Positions 1-4,724 of a stretch of DNA of 5,616 bases are shown piece by piece. Made by a program: the position numbers and the translations under genes. Numbering within the stretch: position 1 is the first letter of the stretch; every line of letters starts with the position of its first letter. This stretch comes from JBJKPP01 sp046706145 (GTDB lineage: Bacteria > Bacteroidota > Ignavibacteria > Ignavibacteriales > Ignavibacteriaceae). The notes below the pieces were generated by a model. The model searched no databases. It saw nothing but the letters and a program-made list of their open reading frames with translations, and was not told the DNA's origin. The DNA lies in NCBI GenBank assembly GCA_046706145.1, contig JBJKPP010000117.1, positions 1 through 5,616 of the forward strand, given 5' to 3'.

Positions 1-456
1 CAAATTGCAATCTTTCAAAAGAAGAAAGTTTTTGCTTTTACCCGACCAGGAGATACCAAAGCACAAGAATTTGCAAAAAGATTAGGAGCGTACTGGGCAG
101 GTGATTCGAATCAAGCCCCACCGGAAAAACTTGATGCCGCTCTAATTTTTGCACCGGTGGGAGCATTGATTCCTGAAGCACTAAAACATTCAAACAAAGG
201 TGCTTCAATAGTGAGCGGTGGAATTCATATGAGCGATATACCATCATTTCCATATAAAATTCTCTGGGAAGAAAGAATTATTCGCTCCGTTGCTAATTTG
301 ACAAGAAAAGATGGTGAAGAACTTTTTGAAATTGCACCTAAAATCCCCATAAAAACAGAAGTTACGCCTCTACCACTTGAAAAGGCTAATGAGGCACTTA
401 ACAGATTGAGAGATGGGAAAATTGATGGGGCATTTGTTCTTGTTAACAGAAATTAG
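1..456 (+). CDS. Zinc-type alcohol dehydrogenase, C-terminal part (5' truncated)
   Basis: The frame is open from base 1 to a TAG at 454-456 and gives 151 residues, so the N-terminal catalytic zinc domain lies outside the window. What remains is the second half of the Rossmann NAD(P)-binding domain plus the C-terminal catalytic part. Visible pieces are FTRPGDTKAQEFAKRLGA (residues 13-30), the strand AALIFAPVGALIPEAL (46-61), then SGGIHMSDIPSFPY and RSVANLTRKDGEE, ending with PLEKANEALNRLRDGKIDGA. The last three blocks are characteristic of the zinc-binding alcohol dehydrogenase subfamily I know as TIGR02822, within the medium-chain dehydrogenases. Those enzymes oxidise or reduce alcohols and aldehydes with NAD(P) in the cytoplasm; the substrate here cannot be told. 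An internal ATG at 157 is not a credible start, because conserved sequence continues upstream of it. The downstream thioesterase gene begins 66 bp after the stop on the same strand. Confidence 0.88.
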   Translation, partial: QIAIFQKKKVFAFTRPGDTKAQEFAKRLGAYWAGDSNQAPPEKLDAALIFAPVGALIPEALKHSNKGASIVSGGIHMSDIPSFPYKILWEERIIRSVANLTRKDGEELFEIAPKIPIKTEVTPLPLEKANEALNRLRDGKIDGAFVLVNRN

Positions 457-469
457 AAAGTATATTTTG
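440..469 (+). promoter_or_regulatory. Possible Bacteroidota-type promoter for the thioesterase gene
   Basis: A TTG at 440-442 is followed after 18 bases by TATATTTTG at 461-469. This resembles the Bacteroidota -33/-7 pattern (TTG, about 19 bases, TAnnTTTG), though the match is not exact. It overlaps the end of the dehydrogenase gene and lies about 55 bases before the thioesterase ATG. In AT-rich DNA such matches arise by chance, so this is tentative. Confidence 0.25.
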
Positions 470-522
470 TATCTTCTTGTAGTTTTGTTTTCATTTGATT
501 ACCAGAATTTGGGAGTATTATT

Positions 523-957
523 ATGTCTAGGACAAAAATAGAAACATTTGATAGCTATGAATTTGTAACCGAAATTCCTATAAGAATATCCGATATTAAC
601 TACGGTGGTCACCTTGGAAACGATTCTGTCCTCTCAATTATGCATGAAGCAAGAATACGATATCTATCAAACATAGGTTTCTCAGAAAAAGATATAAAAG
701 GATTTGGAATTATTATGGTGGACTCTGCCATCCGCTACAAATCAGAAGGATTTTATGGTGACGTTCTGGAAGTTAATGTAACTGCTCAAAATTTTGATAA
801 AGACGGATTCGATTTTTACTATAAAATCATAAATGTTAAAACTAGAAAAGACGTAGCAATCGCAAAAACAGGTATAGTATTTTACGATTACGAAGCCAAA
901 AAAGTTGTTGAGGCACCGAATATATTTATAGCTAAGATTGCCGAAATAAAAATGTAG
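523..957 (+). CDS. Hot-dog fold acyl-CoA thioesterase family protein
   Basis: This 144-residue protein has the usual length of a single-domain 4HBT/YbgC-like hot-dog thioesterase. The N-terminal strand and catalytic loop read IRISDINYGGHLGND (residues 20-34). In this family the Asp at 24 is the position expected for the catalytic carboxylate, followed by the His (30) and Asn (33) that begin the long central helix. The helix carries the typical HEARIRYL (41-48). The remaining part, with MVDSAIRYKSEGFYGDVLEV followed by alternating strands, matches the beta-sheet of the fold. Such enzymes hydrolyse acyl-CoA thioesters in the cytoplasm, usually as dimers or tetramers; the acyl group is not predictable here. 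The ATG is preceded by GGGAG (511-515) at a 7-base spacing, which supports the start. It is convergent with the LamG lipoprotein gene across about 108 bases, in which I see no convincing terminator. The minus-strand frame under its 3' half is only a shadow. Confidence 0.85.
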   Translation: MSRTKIETFDSYEFVTEIPIRISDINYGGHLGNDSVLSIMHEARIRYLSNIGFSEKDIKGFGIIMVDSAIRYKSEGFYGDVLEVNVTAQNFDKDGFDFYYKIINVKTRKDVAIAKTGIVFYDYEAKKVVEAPNIFIAKIAEIKM

Positions 958-1065
958 AAGTAGCAACCCTAATTAACTTTTTTACATATTGACATTCTAT
1001 AAGATAACTAAAGTTTTTCAGAGCATACCCTCCATTTCAAGAATATTAATTCATACTCCAATTAC

Positions 1066-1884
1066 TTATTTCCAATTATACAGTTCCAAAATTTCATCTT
1101 TACTTAAAGCTCTATTATATATTAATAAATCGTCGATATCGCCTTCAAAATATTTATATTGAGAAAGTAAGCTCTTACCTATAAACAACGGCTGATTGTT
1201 ATCATTAAATTTAAATGCAGGACCTTGGACGATTGAATCTTGTGCAGTATGGTAGCCTTGAAAATAATAAGTTATCGTATTACTGGTAAATGTTACTGCA
1301 ATAAATGCGTATTTCCCATATTCCCAAGAATTTGTAAACATGTTCTCTTCATCCATGAGAATTTGGTTTTTGTATTTTTTGTAATTAAACCAAAAATCAG
1401 CAGAATTAAATAAACTCAATACATAGCCGAGCCCCACTGTATCAATTTTTGAAATGACTGCCGCTTCACCGTTTTCGGCGAAGGTGTCGGGTGATCTTAC
1501 CCAAAAGCATATTGTGCCGCTGTCATCATTAACATTAATGAAATTAGGTATTTCTATATAGTCATCAACTCCATTAAATTTTAGCGCCCCTCCCTGCTGA
1601 CCAAATCTTCCGACAGTATCAGAAGTTCCGTTTTCAACTCCATCGTATCCATTGCCGCTGTAATCTTTTGCATTACCGTCAAAAGGATAGTATGCAATAA
1701 GTCCTTTTTTAACGACATTGCCGTATTCCAAATAATTTTTTGGGAGCACAGGGTTGGTAATTTCATTTTTACACCCTGCAAAAAAAATTAATATAATGCT
1801 AATTATTATAGCAGTAGTAGTATTATTTTTTTTAAGACTATTTAATCTTAGAACATTCTTCGTTATTATTCCCATAGTTTTCAT
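1066..1884 (-). CDS. Lipoprotein with LamG/concanavalin-A-like domain
   Basis: The 272-residue product begins with a basic N-terminus, then a hydrophobic stretch (about residues 24-36) ending in the lipobox FAGC with Cys38, so it should be lipid-anchored after Sec export. A short linker leads to a LamG-like (Laminin_G_3 / concanavalin-A-like) jelly-roll domain at about 60-272. Its first strand block is GLIAYYPFDGNAKDYSGNG (61-79), followed by GGALKFNGVDDYIEIP (98-113), a central GTICFWVR (123-130) and the very typical closing block FEGDIDDLLIYNRALSKDEI (246-265). Such domains bind carbohydrate or serve as structural modules on the cell surface, and no catalytic residues can be assigned. Two ATGs are possible (1884 or Met4 at 1875); neither has a clear Shine-Dalgarno sequence, which is common in Bacteroidota. 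The gene is separated from the toxin-like unit upstream by a strong terminator, so it probably has its own promoter. Family assignment is firm; function is unknown. Confidence 0.85.
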   Translation of the reverse strand: MKTMGIITKNVLRLNSLKKNNTTTAIIISIILIFFAGCKNEITNPVLPKNYLEYGNVVKKGLIAYYPFDGNAKDYSGNGYDGVENGTSDTVGRFGQQGGALKFNGVDDYIEIPNFINVNDDSGTICFWVRSPDTFAENGEAAVISKIDTVGLGYVLSLFNSADFWFNYKKYKNQILMDEENMFTNSWEYGKYAFIAVTFTSNTITYYFQGYHTAQDSIVQGPAFKFNDNNQPLFIGKSLLSQYKYFEGDIDDLLIYNRALSKDEILELYNWK

Positions 1885-1914
1885 CCATTATTTTGTGAAG
1901 CTAACTCAGCCCAT

Positions 1915-1920
1915 ATTATA
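1915..1920 (-). promoter_or_regulatory. TATAAT -10-like box before the LamG lipoprotein gene
   Basis: The minus strand reads TATAAT exactly, 30 bases upstream of the ATG at 1884. I see no good -35 hexamer at the usual distance and no exact TAnnTTTG box. A promoter is expected somewhere in 1885-2018, because the gene starts after a terminator, but this particular box is only a candidate. Confidence 0.25.
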
Positions 1921-1970
1921 AAATATGCAAATTTTCTTGCGATTAAAACTTAAATCATATTAAGCATACT

Positions 1971-1992
1971 CATTCCCATTATTTGGGGAATG
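1971..1992. repeat. Small inverted repeat CATTCCC/GGGAATG
   Basis: CATTCCC (1971-1977) and GGGAATG (1986-1992) are perfect 7-base complements around an 8-base loop. The repeat sits between the terminator at 2019-2045 and the LamG lipoprotein start, about 90 bases before that start. It could be an operator or a second hairpin behind the terminator. Nothing in the sequence decides between these. Confidence 0.4.
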
Positions 1993-2018
1993 TATAAATA
2001 TTATTTTGAAAAATAATA

Positions 2019-2045
2019 AAAGCCTCAGTAAAAAACTGAGGCTTT
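2019..2045 (-). terminator. Rho-independent terminator of the toxin-like unit
   Basis: AAAGCCTCAG (2019-2028) and CTGAGGCTTT (2036-2045) form a perfect 10-bp stem around a 7-base A-rich loop. Read on the minus strand, the hairpin is followed by a T-rich tract (TTTATTATTTTTCAAAATAA, 2018-1999). It lies about 60 bases after the stop codon at 2104, so it ends the transcript of the minus-strand secreted-protein gene and isolates the LamG lipoprotein gene. Confidence 0.85.
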
Positions 2046-2103
2046 ATTTAGAAATTTAGCTACTAAGGATACCGGCAAAAGTAACTCAATTAAGATCAGA
2101 TTT

Positions 2104-2838
2104 TTATTTAAGTAATAACATACTTTTTACTATAGTATTTTTAGTGGTGGTAATTCTATAAAAATAAATTCCGGAACTTAATTTCTGTGCATTAAAATCC
2201 ACATTGTGATATCCTGCTCCAAGATAACCATCAATAAGCGTTGCAACCACCTGTCCGGTAATATTATATACCTGAAGTAATACATGGTCAGCGTTAGGAA
2301 GACTAAACATAATTGTGGTTGTTGGGTTAAAAGGATTGGGGTAATTTTGCATCATTTTTAAACTAGTTGGTAGTTCATAGGATTGCAATGAGTCTTTACC
2401 ATTTGGATTCATTTTATTTAGACCGCCTTTAACTCCAATACTGACTTCGTTAGAGAAACCTGTTTCCTGGCCTGCTCCATCAACAGCACGAACCTTATAG
2501 TAAACATAAAGACTTGGCGCAATTACTAGTTCACTTTCATCAGTATAATTAGTATTTGTGCTTGTAGCTAACAAAGACCAAGCTCCATTTTTCTGTTTCC
2601 AAATTTCATAATGTGCTAAATTGGGTAGTGCACTAGCATCCCATTGTAAATATGGATGGTTATAATTATCACCAACTGTTAAATTCTGAGGGGTATAATC
2701 GGGATTAACAGTGATTGTATTTGTTGAAATATTTTCTGAAATCGTTATTGCTTGATTAGACCATGTTCGAAAAACATAATAGGTAGGATAAAATACTTCT
2801 GTAATATTAGAGCTACCATTTACAATAGAACCATCCAT
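2104..2838 (-). CDS. C-terminal half of split secreted toxin-like protein: end of pore-forming domain, FN3, T9SS sorting tail
   Basis: From the ATG at 2838 the frame gives 244 residues. The same frame is open back to 2973 with no ATG, GTG or TTG, and that extra 45-codon stretch looks like real protein (DESDYSQSAW, then FINYELVDRYYLER leading into MDGS). So this is almost certainly the 3' part of the gene at 2954-3967, displaced by a +1 frameshift. Residues 1-30 look like the last strands of an aerolysin/Toxin_10-like domain (NITEVFYPTYYVF). Residues about 48-136 resemble a fibronectin type III domain (PQNLTV, HYEIWKQ, YYKVRAVDGAGQETGFSNEV). Residues 164-244 are a T9SS type A sorting domain: NYPNPFNPTTTI (165-176), VYNITGQVVATL (190-201), LSSGIYFYRI (220-229) and the ending KSMLLLK. 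This tail would direct the protein through the type IX translocon for release or surface attachment. AAAGG directly abuts the ATG without normal spacing, so independent translation looks poor. Confidence 0.8.
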   Translation of the reverse strand: MDGSIVNGSSNITEVFYPTYYVFRTWSNQAITISENISTNTITVNPDYTPQNLTVGDNYNHPYLQWDASALPNLAHYEIWKQKNGAWSLLATSTNTNYTDESELVIAPSLYVYYKVRAVDGAGQETGFSNEVSIGVKGGLNKMNPNGKDSLQSYELPTSLKMMQNYPNPFNPTTTIMFSLPNADHVLLQVYNITGQVVATLIDGYLGAGYHNVDFNAQKLSSGIYFYRITTTKNTIVKSMLLLK

Positions 2839-2953
2839 CCTTTCTAAATAATATCTATCAACAAGTTCATAATTTATAAACCTAACATCATATGCTGTAT
2901 TAAATGTAAGTGATTCATCTGTTTCATTCCAAGCAGATTGAGAATAATCAGAT

Positions 2954-2976
2954 TCATCTGTAATACTTGTAAGTTA
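2954..2976 (-). other. +1 frameshift junction splitting the toxin-like gene
   Basis: On the minus strand the upstream frame ends with a TGA at 2956-2954, and the downstream frame is blocked by a TAA at 2976-2974, so the change of frame must lie between about 2975 and 2957. Removing one base, for example one T of the pair at 2972-2971, gives a continuous reading NKLTTSITDESDYSQSAW and a protein of about 620 residues. There is no long homopolymer and no classical slippery heptamer here, so a programmed shift is not obvious. A point insertion, a sequencing or assembly error, or real decay are the simpler readings. Confidence 0.75.
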
Positions 2977-3967
2977 GTTTATTCGAATATGATGCTCCAA
3001 GTGTCACTTTAACGGCGTCACTATTAAATCCTGCACTACCGCTTAATGTCCATGTTTGATCTAATGTAGTTTGAGTTGTTTGTTTTTGTTCAGTTGATAC
3101 TCCTTGATATTTTTTAAATGTTATATTTTCTTGTTCTCCGGGTTCGTATGGATGATCCTCCGTTTTTTCCCAAGCTTGCGTCCTTATCATTTTGTAAAAT
3201 GGGTATTGTGTAACTTGTATTGAACGAGAATATGAAGGATCATTAACCAAAGTAAACGGTATCCATGATTCACCAATAACTGTTTCATTAGAATATTGAG
3301 GCACGCTTGCAGTAAAGCTTGTTACTTCTGGTGGAGCAGTAATATTAAATTTCAGATCGGGTTGTTCTACTAGGTTTGTAAATGTAATATTATCTGAACT
3401 CGAAATATCTCCAACTGAGGTCAATTTGAAGTAGGAATAATCATCAGTTTTTTGAACTGTGCTATAATAAAGAGTGTAATAGTAACCGATTGTGTTACCA
3501 TACACATCATATATTGTGTACTGCTTTTTGTAGAAACACCCTGCTGTAGAGGCGCTTCGTATTTGAAAATAATCACCGTTTACATTCTGAAATACAAATC
3601 TTTGACTATCCTCTGTGTTACCACTCGTATTGCATTTAATATTGCCATTTCCATCAATCATCAGAGGATTTCCAGTTGCTTTATTAATTATATAAAATTC
3701 GCTACTACCTGGATAAATAGGTGCAATTTTCCATTGATCATAAGAAGAGCCATCATAACTATTACTTAATGAGACAGCTTCGCCAAAAGTTGGATAAACA
3801 CCAGTAGGCGACTGACTTATTCGTCTTAAAACATTTCCACTAAATCCCTTCGATTCAATTTTATAATAATTATGATAGAAATCTTCCTGGGATGGTATTG
3901 CAAATGTCATTTTGCAGAATAATAAGAACAAGGTTGCCACTACTAAAAAACATGTATTGGTTTTCAT
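2954..3967 (-). CDS. Secreted beta-trefoil / Toxin_10-like (BinB/Cry35-type) protein, N-terminal half
   Basis: This 337-residue reading starts at an ATG preceded by GAGGAGA (3981-3975) at 7 bases, a strong ribosome site. Residues 1-23 are a Sec signal peptide with probable cleavage after TFA. Residues about 31-187 look like a ricin-B-type beta-trefoil: three repeats of similar length end in YDQWKI (76-81), SQRFVF (121-126) and YSYFKL (177-182), each a QxW-like position. From about 194 on, the layout recalls Toxin_10 proteins (BinA/BinB, Cry35): ESWIPFTLVNDPS (233-245), then QYPFYKMIRTQAW (254-266), EPGEQENITF (275-284), and a Ser/Thr-rich alternating stretch (about 290-332) that would be the membrane-inserting hairpin of an aerolysin-type fold. 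Family members bind receptors or sugars through the trefoil and form pores. After NKLT the reading runs into TYKYYR and a TGA, while homologous-looking sequence continues in the next frame (2973-2104). Signal peptide and trefoil are fairly sure; the Toxin_10 link is by eye and from memory. Confidence 0.75.
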   Translation of the reverse strand: MKTNTCFLVVATLFLLFCKMTFAIPSQEDFYHNYYKIESKGFSGNVLRRISQSPTGVYPTFGEAVSLSNSYDGSSYDQWKIAPIYPGSSEFYIINKATGNPLMIDGNGNIKCNTSGNTEDSQRFVFQNVNGDYFQIRSASTAGCFYKKQYTIYDVYGNTIGYYYTLYYSTVQKTDDYSYFKLTSVGDISSSDNITFTNLVEQPDLKFNITAPPEVTSFTASVPQYSNETVIGESWIPFTLVNDPSYSRSIQVTQYPFYKMIRTQAWEKTEDHPYEPGEQENITFKKYQGVSTEQKQTTQTTLDQTWTLSGSAGFNSDAVKVTLGASYSNKLTYKYYR

Positions 3968-3991
3968 AACTATTTCTCCTCTATAATAAGA

Positions 3992-4327
3992 TTAATATTT
4001 AAAATACGGTTTTAACGAACCTTGAATATTTGAATTTTGTGCATTGAATTTGACAAATTTAGCAAGATCATAATCTGTGTTATCTATCTGTATATATGGA
4101 TCCTCCACTTTAAGATCAGTACTCCCTCCTTCACTATCCCAGTTATTTCCCTGAACATTGAAAACATATACTATCCCAGTGTTATTCTCATCAATCAAAT
4201 TTTGAAGTTCTTTTGCAATAGTTTCTGTTTTACTTGGCGCAGGATTGACTATAACACCATCCTTTTTGCATGAAGAAAGTATAAATATGGATATGAGTAA
4301 AAATATTAAAAGCAGTTTTTCGATAAT
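3992..4327 (-). CDS. Small lipoprotein of unknown function, non-ATG start
   Basis: The frame ending at the TAA 3994-3992 encodes a lipoprotein of about 111 residues. From the proposed start it reads IIEKLLLIF, a hydrophobic run and the lipobox LSSC (Cys20 at 4270-4268) followed by KKD, an inner/outer-membrane lipoprotein signal typical of Bacteroidota. The mature part is short, acidic and probably beta-rich, with GIVYVFNVQGNNWDSEGG, then YDLAKFVKF and the end GSLKPYFKY. I do not recognise the family. There is no ATG, GTG or TTG in frame before the signal peptide; the first in-frame TTG (4198) lies well inside the mature protein and would lose the signal. GGGAG at 4337-4333 sits 5 bases before an ATT (4327-4325) and 8 before an ATC, so a rare ATT/ATC start or a lost ATG is likely. 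Only 24 bases separate its stop from the toxin-like gene, so they are probably co-transcribed; it may be a partner, immunity or surface-retention protein, but nothing proves this. Confidence 0.6.
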   Translation of the reverse strand: MIEKLLLIFLLISIFILSSCKKDGVIVNPAPSKTETIAKELQNLIDENNTGIVYVFNVQGNNWDSEGGSTDLKVEDPYIQIDNTDYDLAKFVKFNAQNSNIQGSLKPYFKY

Positions 4328-4364
4328 CCAATCTCCCTTATTGGAAATCTCCCCAATCTCCCTT
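4328..4364. repeat. Direct repeats CCAATCTCCCTT around the lipoprotein translation start
   Basis: The 12-base sequence CCAATCTCCCTT occurs at 4328-4339 and again at 4353-4364, 25 bases apart. Its core AATCTCCC occurs a third time in between (4346-4353). On the minus strand each full copy reads AAGGGAGATTGG, so the repeat duplicates the ribosome-binding segment of the lipoprotein gene. It may be a local duplication or a binding site in the leader. Confidence 0.6.
4333..4339 (-). promoter_or_regulatory. Ribosome site AAGGGAG for the small lipoprotein
   Basis: The minus strand reads AAGGGAG at 4339-4333, just before GATTGG and the codons ATT-ATC-GAA-AAA. Its spacing points to ATT 4327 or ATC 4324 as the start, since no standard start codon is in frame nearby. 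The same sequence is repeated 25 bases upstream (see the direct repeats). Confidence 0.45.
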
Positions 4365-4423
4365 TTCTGAAATTTTAACGATAAAAGTTACTGAATATAT
4401 TTTTTAGAAGCAAAAAAAATTCG

Positions 4424-4478
4424 AAGGATTCATATAAAACAAATCTACGTTTCTCTCTAAATCCTTTTATGAATTCTT
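4424..4478. repeat. Imperfect inverted repeat around the lipoprotein promoter region
   Basis: AAGGATTCATATAAAA (4424-4439) pairs with TTTTATGAATTCTT (4465-4478) with one mismatch and a two-base bulge, around a 25-base loop. The loop contains the TAGATTTG box on the minus strand. It could be an operator or a stem in the leader, or chance in AT-rich DNA. Confidence 0.35.
4440..4447 (-). promoter_or_regulatory. Candidate -7 box TAGATTTG for the lipoprotein/toxin-like unit
   Basis: The minus strand reads TAGATTTG, a perfect match to the Bacteroidota TAnnTTTG element, about 113 bases before the proposed ATT start. No clear TTG -33 element is found about 19 bases upstream, which weakens it. Confidence 0.3.
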
Positions 4479-4514
4479 ATATAAATATCGCGATGAGCAA
4501 TCATCAACTCAGTA

Positions 4515-4614
4515 AAAAAAGATGGTATCTTTTTTATAACAAAAACCTTGACTCATTTATTTAAGAAATTTTCGTTTTATTGGAACCTTTGGTAAAAATG
4601 AAGATGCCATCTTC
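4515..4614. repeat. Pair of related palindromes, possibly ends of a ~100-bp inverted-repeat element
   Basis: The first palindrome is a 9-bp stem, AAAAAAGAT (4515-4523) with ATCTTTTTT (4527-4535), around GGT. The second is GAAGATGCCATCTTC (4600-4614), with 6 to 7 paired bases. Their cores, AAGATGGTATCTT and AAGATGCCATCTT, match at 12 of 13 positions when one is reversed, so the two bound about 100 bases as inverted terminal repeats. This fits a small non-coding repeat of MITE or REP type. Copies elsewhere in the genome cannot be seen from this window. Confidence 0.4.
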
Positions 4615-4663
4615 AAGTTAAATTCAGCTAGAAACACTTTAGTTTAATACTTACTAAATTTAA

Positions 4664-4694
4664 TTTGAGCCAATATTTTAATATTTTTACTTTG
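4664..4694 (+). promoter_or_regulatory. Candidate Bacteroidota-type promoter of phosphoglycerate mutase gene
   Basis: TTTG (4664-4667) is followed after exactly 19 bases by TTACTTTG (4687-4694), one mismatch from the Bacteroidota -33/-7 consensus. This places transcription start near 4700, about 25 bases before the ATG and just ahead of the ribosome site TGGAGGT (4711-4717). Confidence 0.5.
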
Positions 4695-4724
4695 TACTTA
4701 TTATTCAAAATGGAGGTTTAGAGA

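Larger units (their letters stand above)
4328..4724. other. Divergent intergenic region between lipoprotein and phosphoglycerate mutase genes
   Basis: About 397 bases without a credible coding frame beyond the open but startless extension of the lipoprotein frame to 4387. It is very AT-rich. It holds the CCAATCTCCCTT repeats, a candidate minus-strand promoter box at 4440-4447, an imperfect inverted repeat (4424-4439 against 4465-4478), the palindrome ATCGCGAT (4487-4494), two related hairpins at 4515-4535 and 4600-4614, and a candidate plus-strand promoter at 4664-4694. Promoters for both flanking genes should lie here. Confidence 0.6.

Noticed and set aside
38..253. Minus-strand open frame of 71 residues opposite the dehydrogenase
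   Set aside because: It lies wholly inside the conserved dehydrogenase coding sequence and its translation resembles no protein family.
742..966. Minus-strand open frame of 74 residues under the thioesterase gene
   Set aside because: It overlaps the well-supported thioesterase gene, has a low-complexity Phe/Tyr-rich translation and shows no domain: a shadow frame.
958..1065. Terminator between the convergent thioesterase and LamG genes
   Set aside because: I found no stem with reasonable length and GC content in this stretch, only AT-rich sequence.
1581..1781. Minus-strand 66-residue frame inside the LamG lipoprotein gene
   Set aside because: It is an alternate frame of the same strand within strongly conserved LamG coding sequence.
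2957..2975. Programmed ribosomal frameshifting at the split gene
   Set aside because: No slippery heptamer, rare-codon/stop context or obvious downstream pseudoknot is visible, so a mutation or sequence error is simpler. It is kept only as a remote alternative.
3452..3769. Plus-strand open frame of 105 residues opposite the trefoil domain
   Set aside because: It is antisense to a gene with a clear signal peptide and ribosome site, and its Ile/Cys-rich translation looks like reversed coding sequence.
4037..4273. Plus-strand open frame of 78 residues opposite the small lipoprotein
   Set aside because: The minus-strand frame carries a lipobox and a ribosome site, while this one has neither domain nor ribosome site.
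4328..4364. CRISPR-like short repeats
   Set aside because: Only two full copies of a 12-base sequence with a 13-base gap and a partial copy in between; repeat and spacer lengths do not fit a CRISPR array.
4515..4535. Rho-independent terminator
   Set aside because: The hairpin has A and T tracts on both sides, but no gene ends nearby on either strand and the stem is nearly all A-T, so a repeat-element reading fits better.
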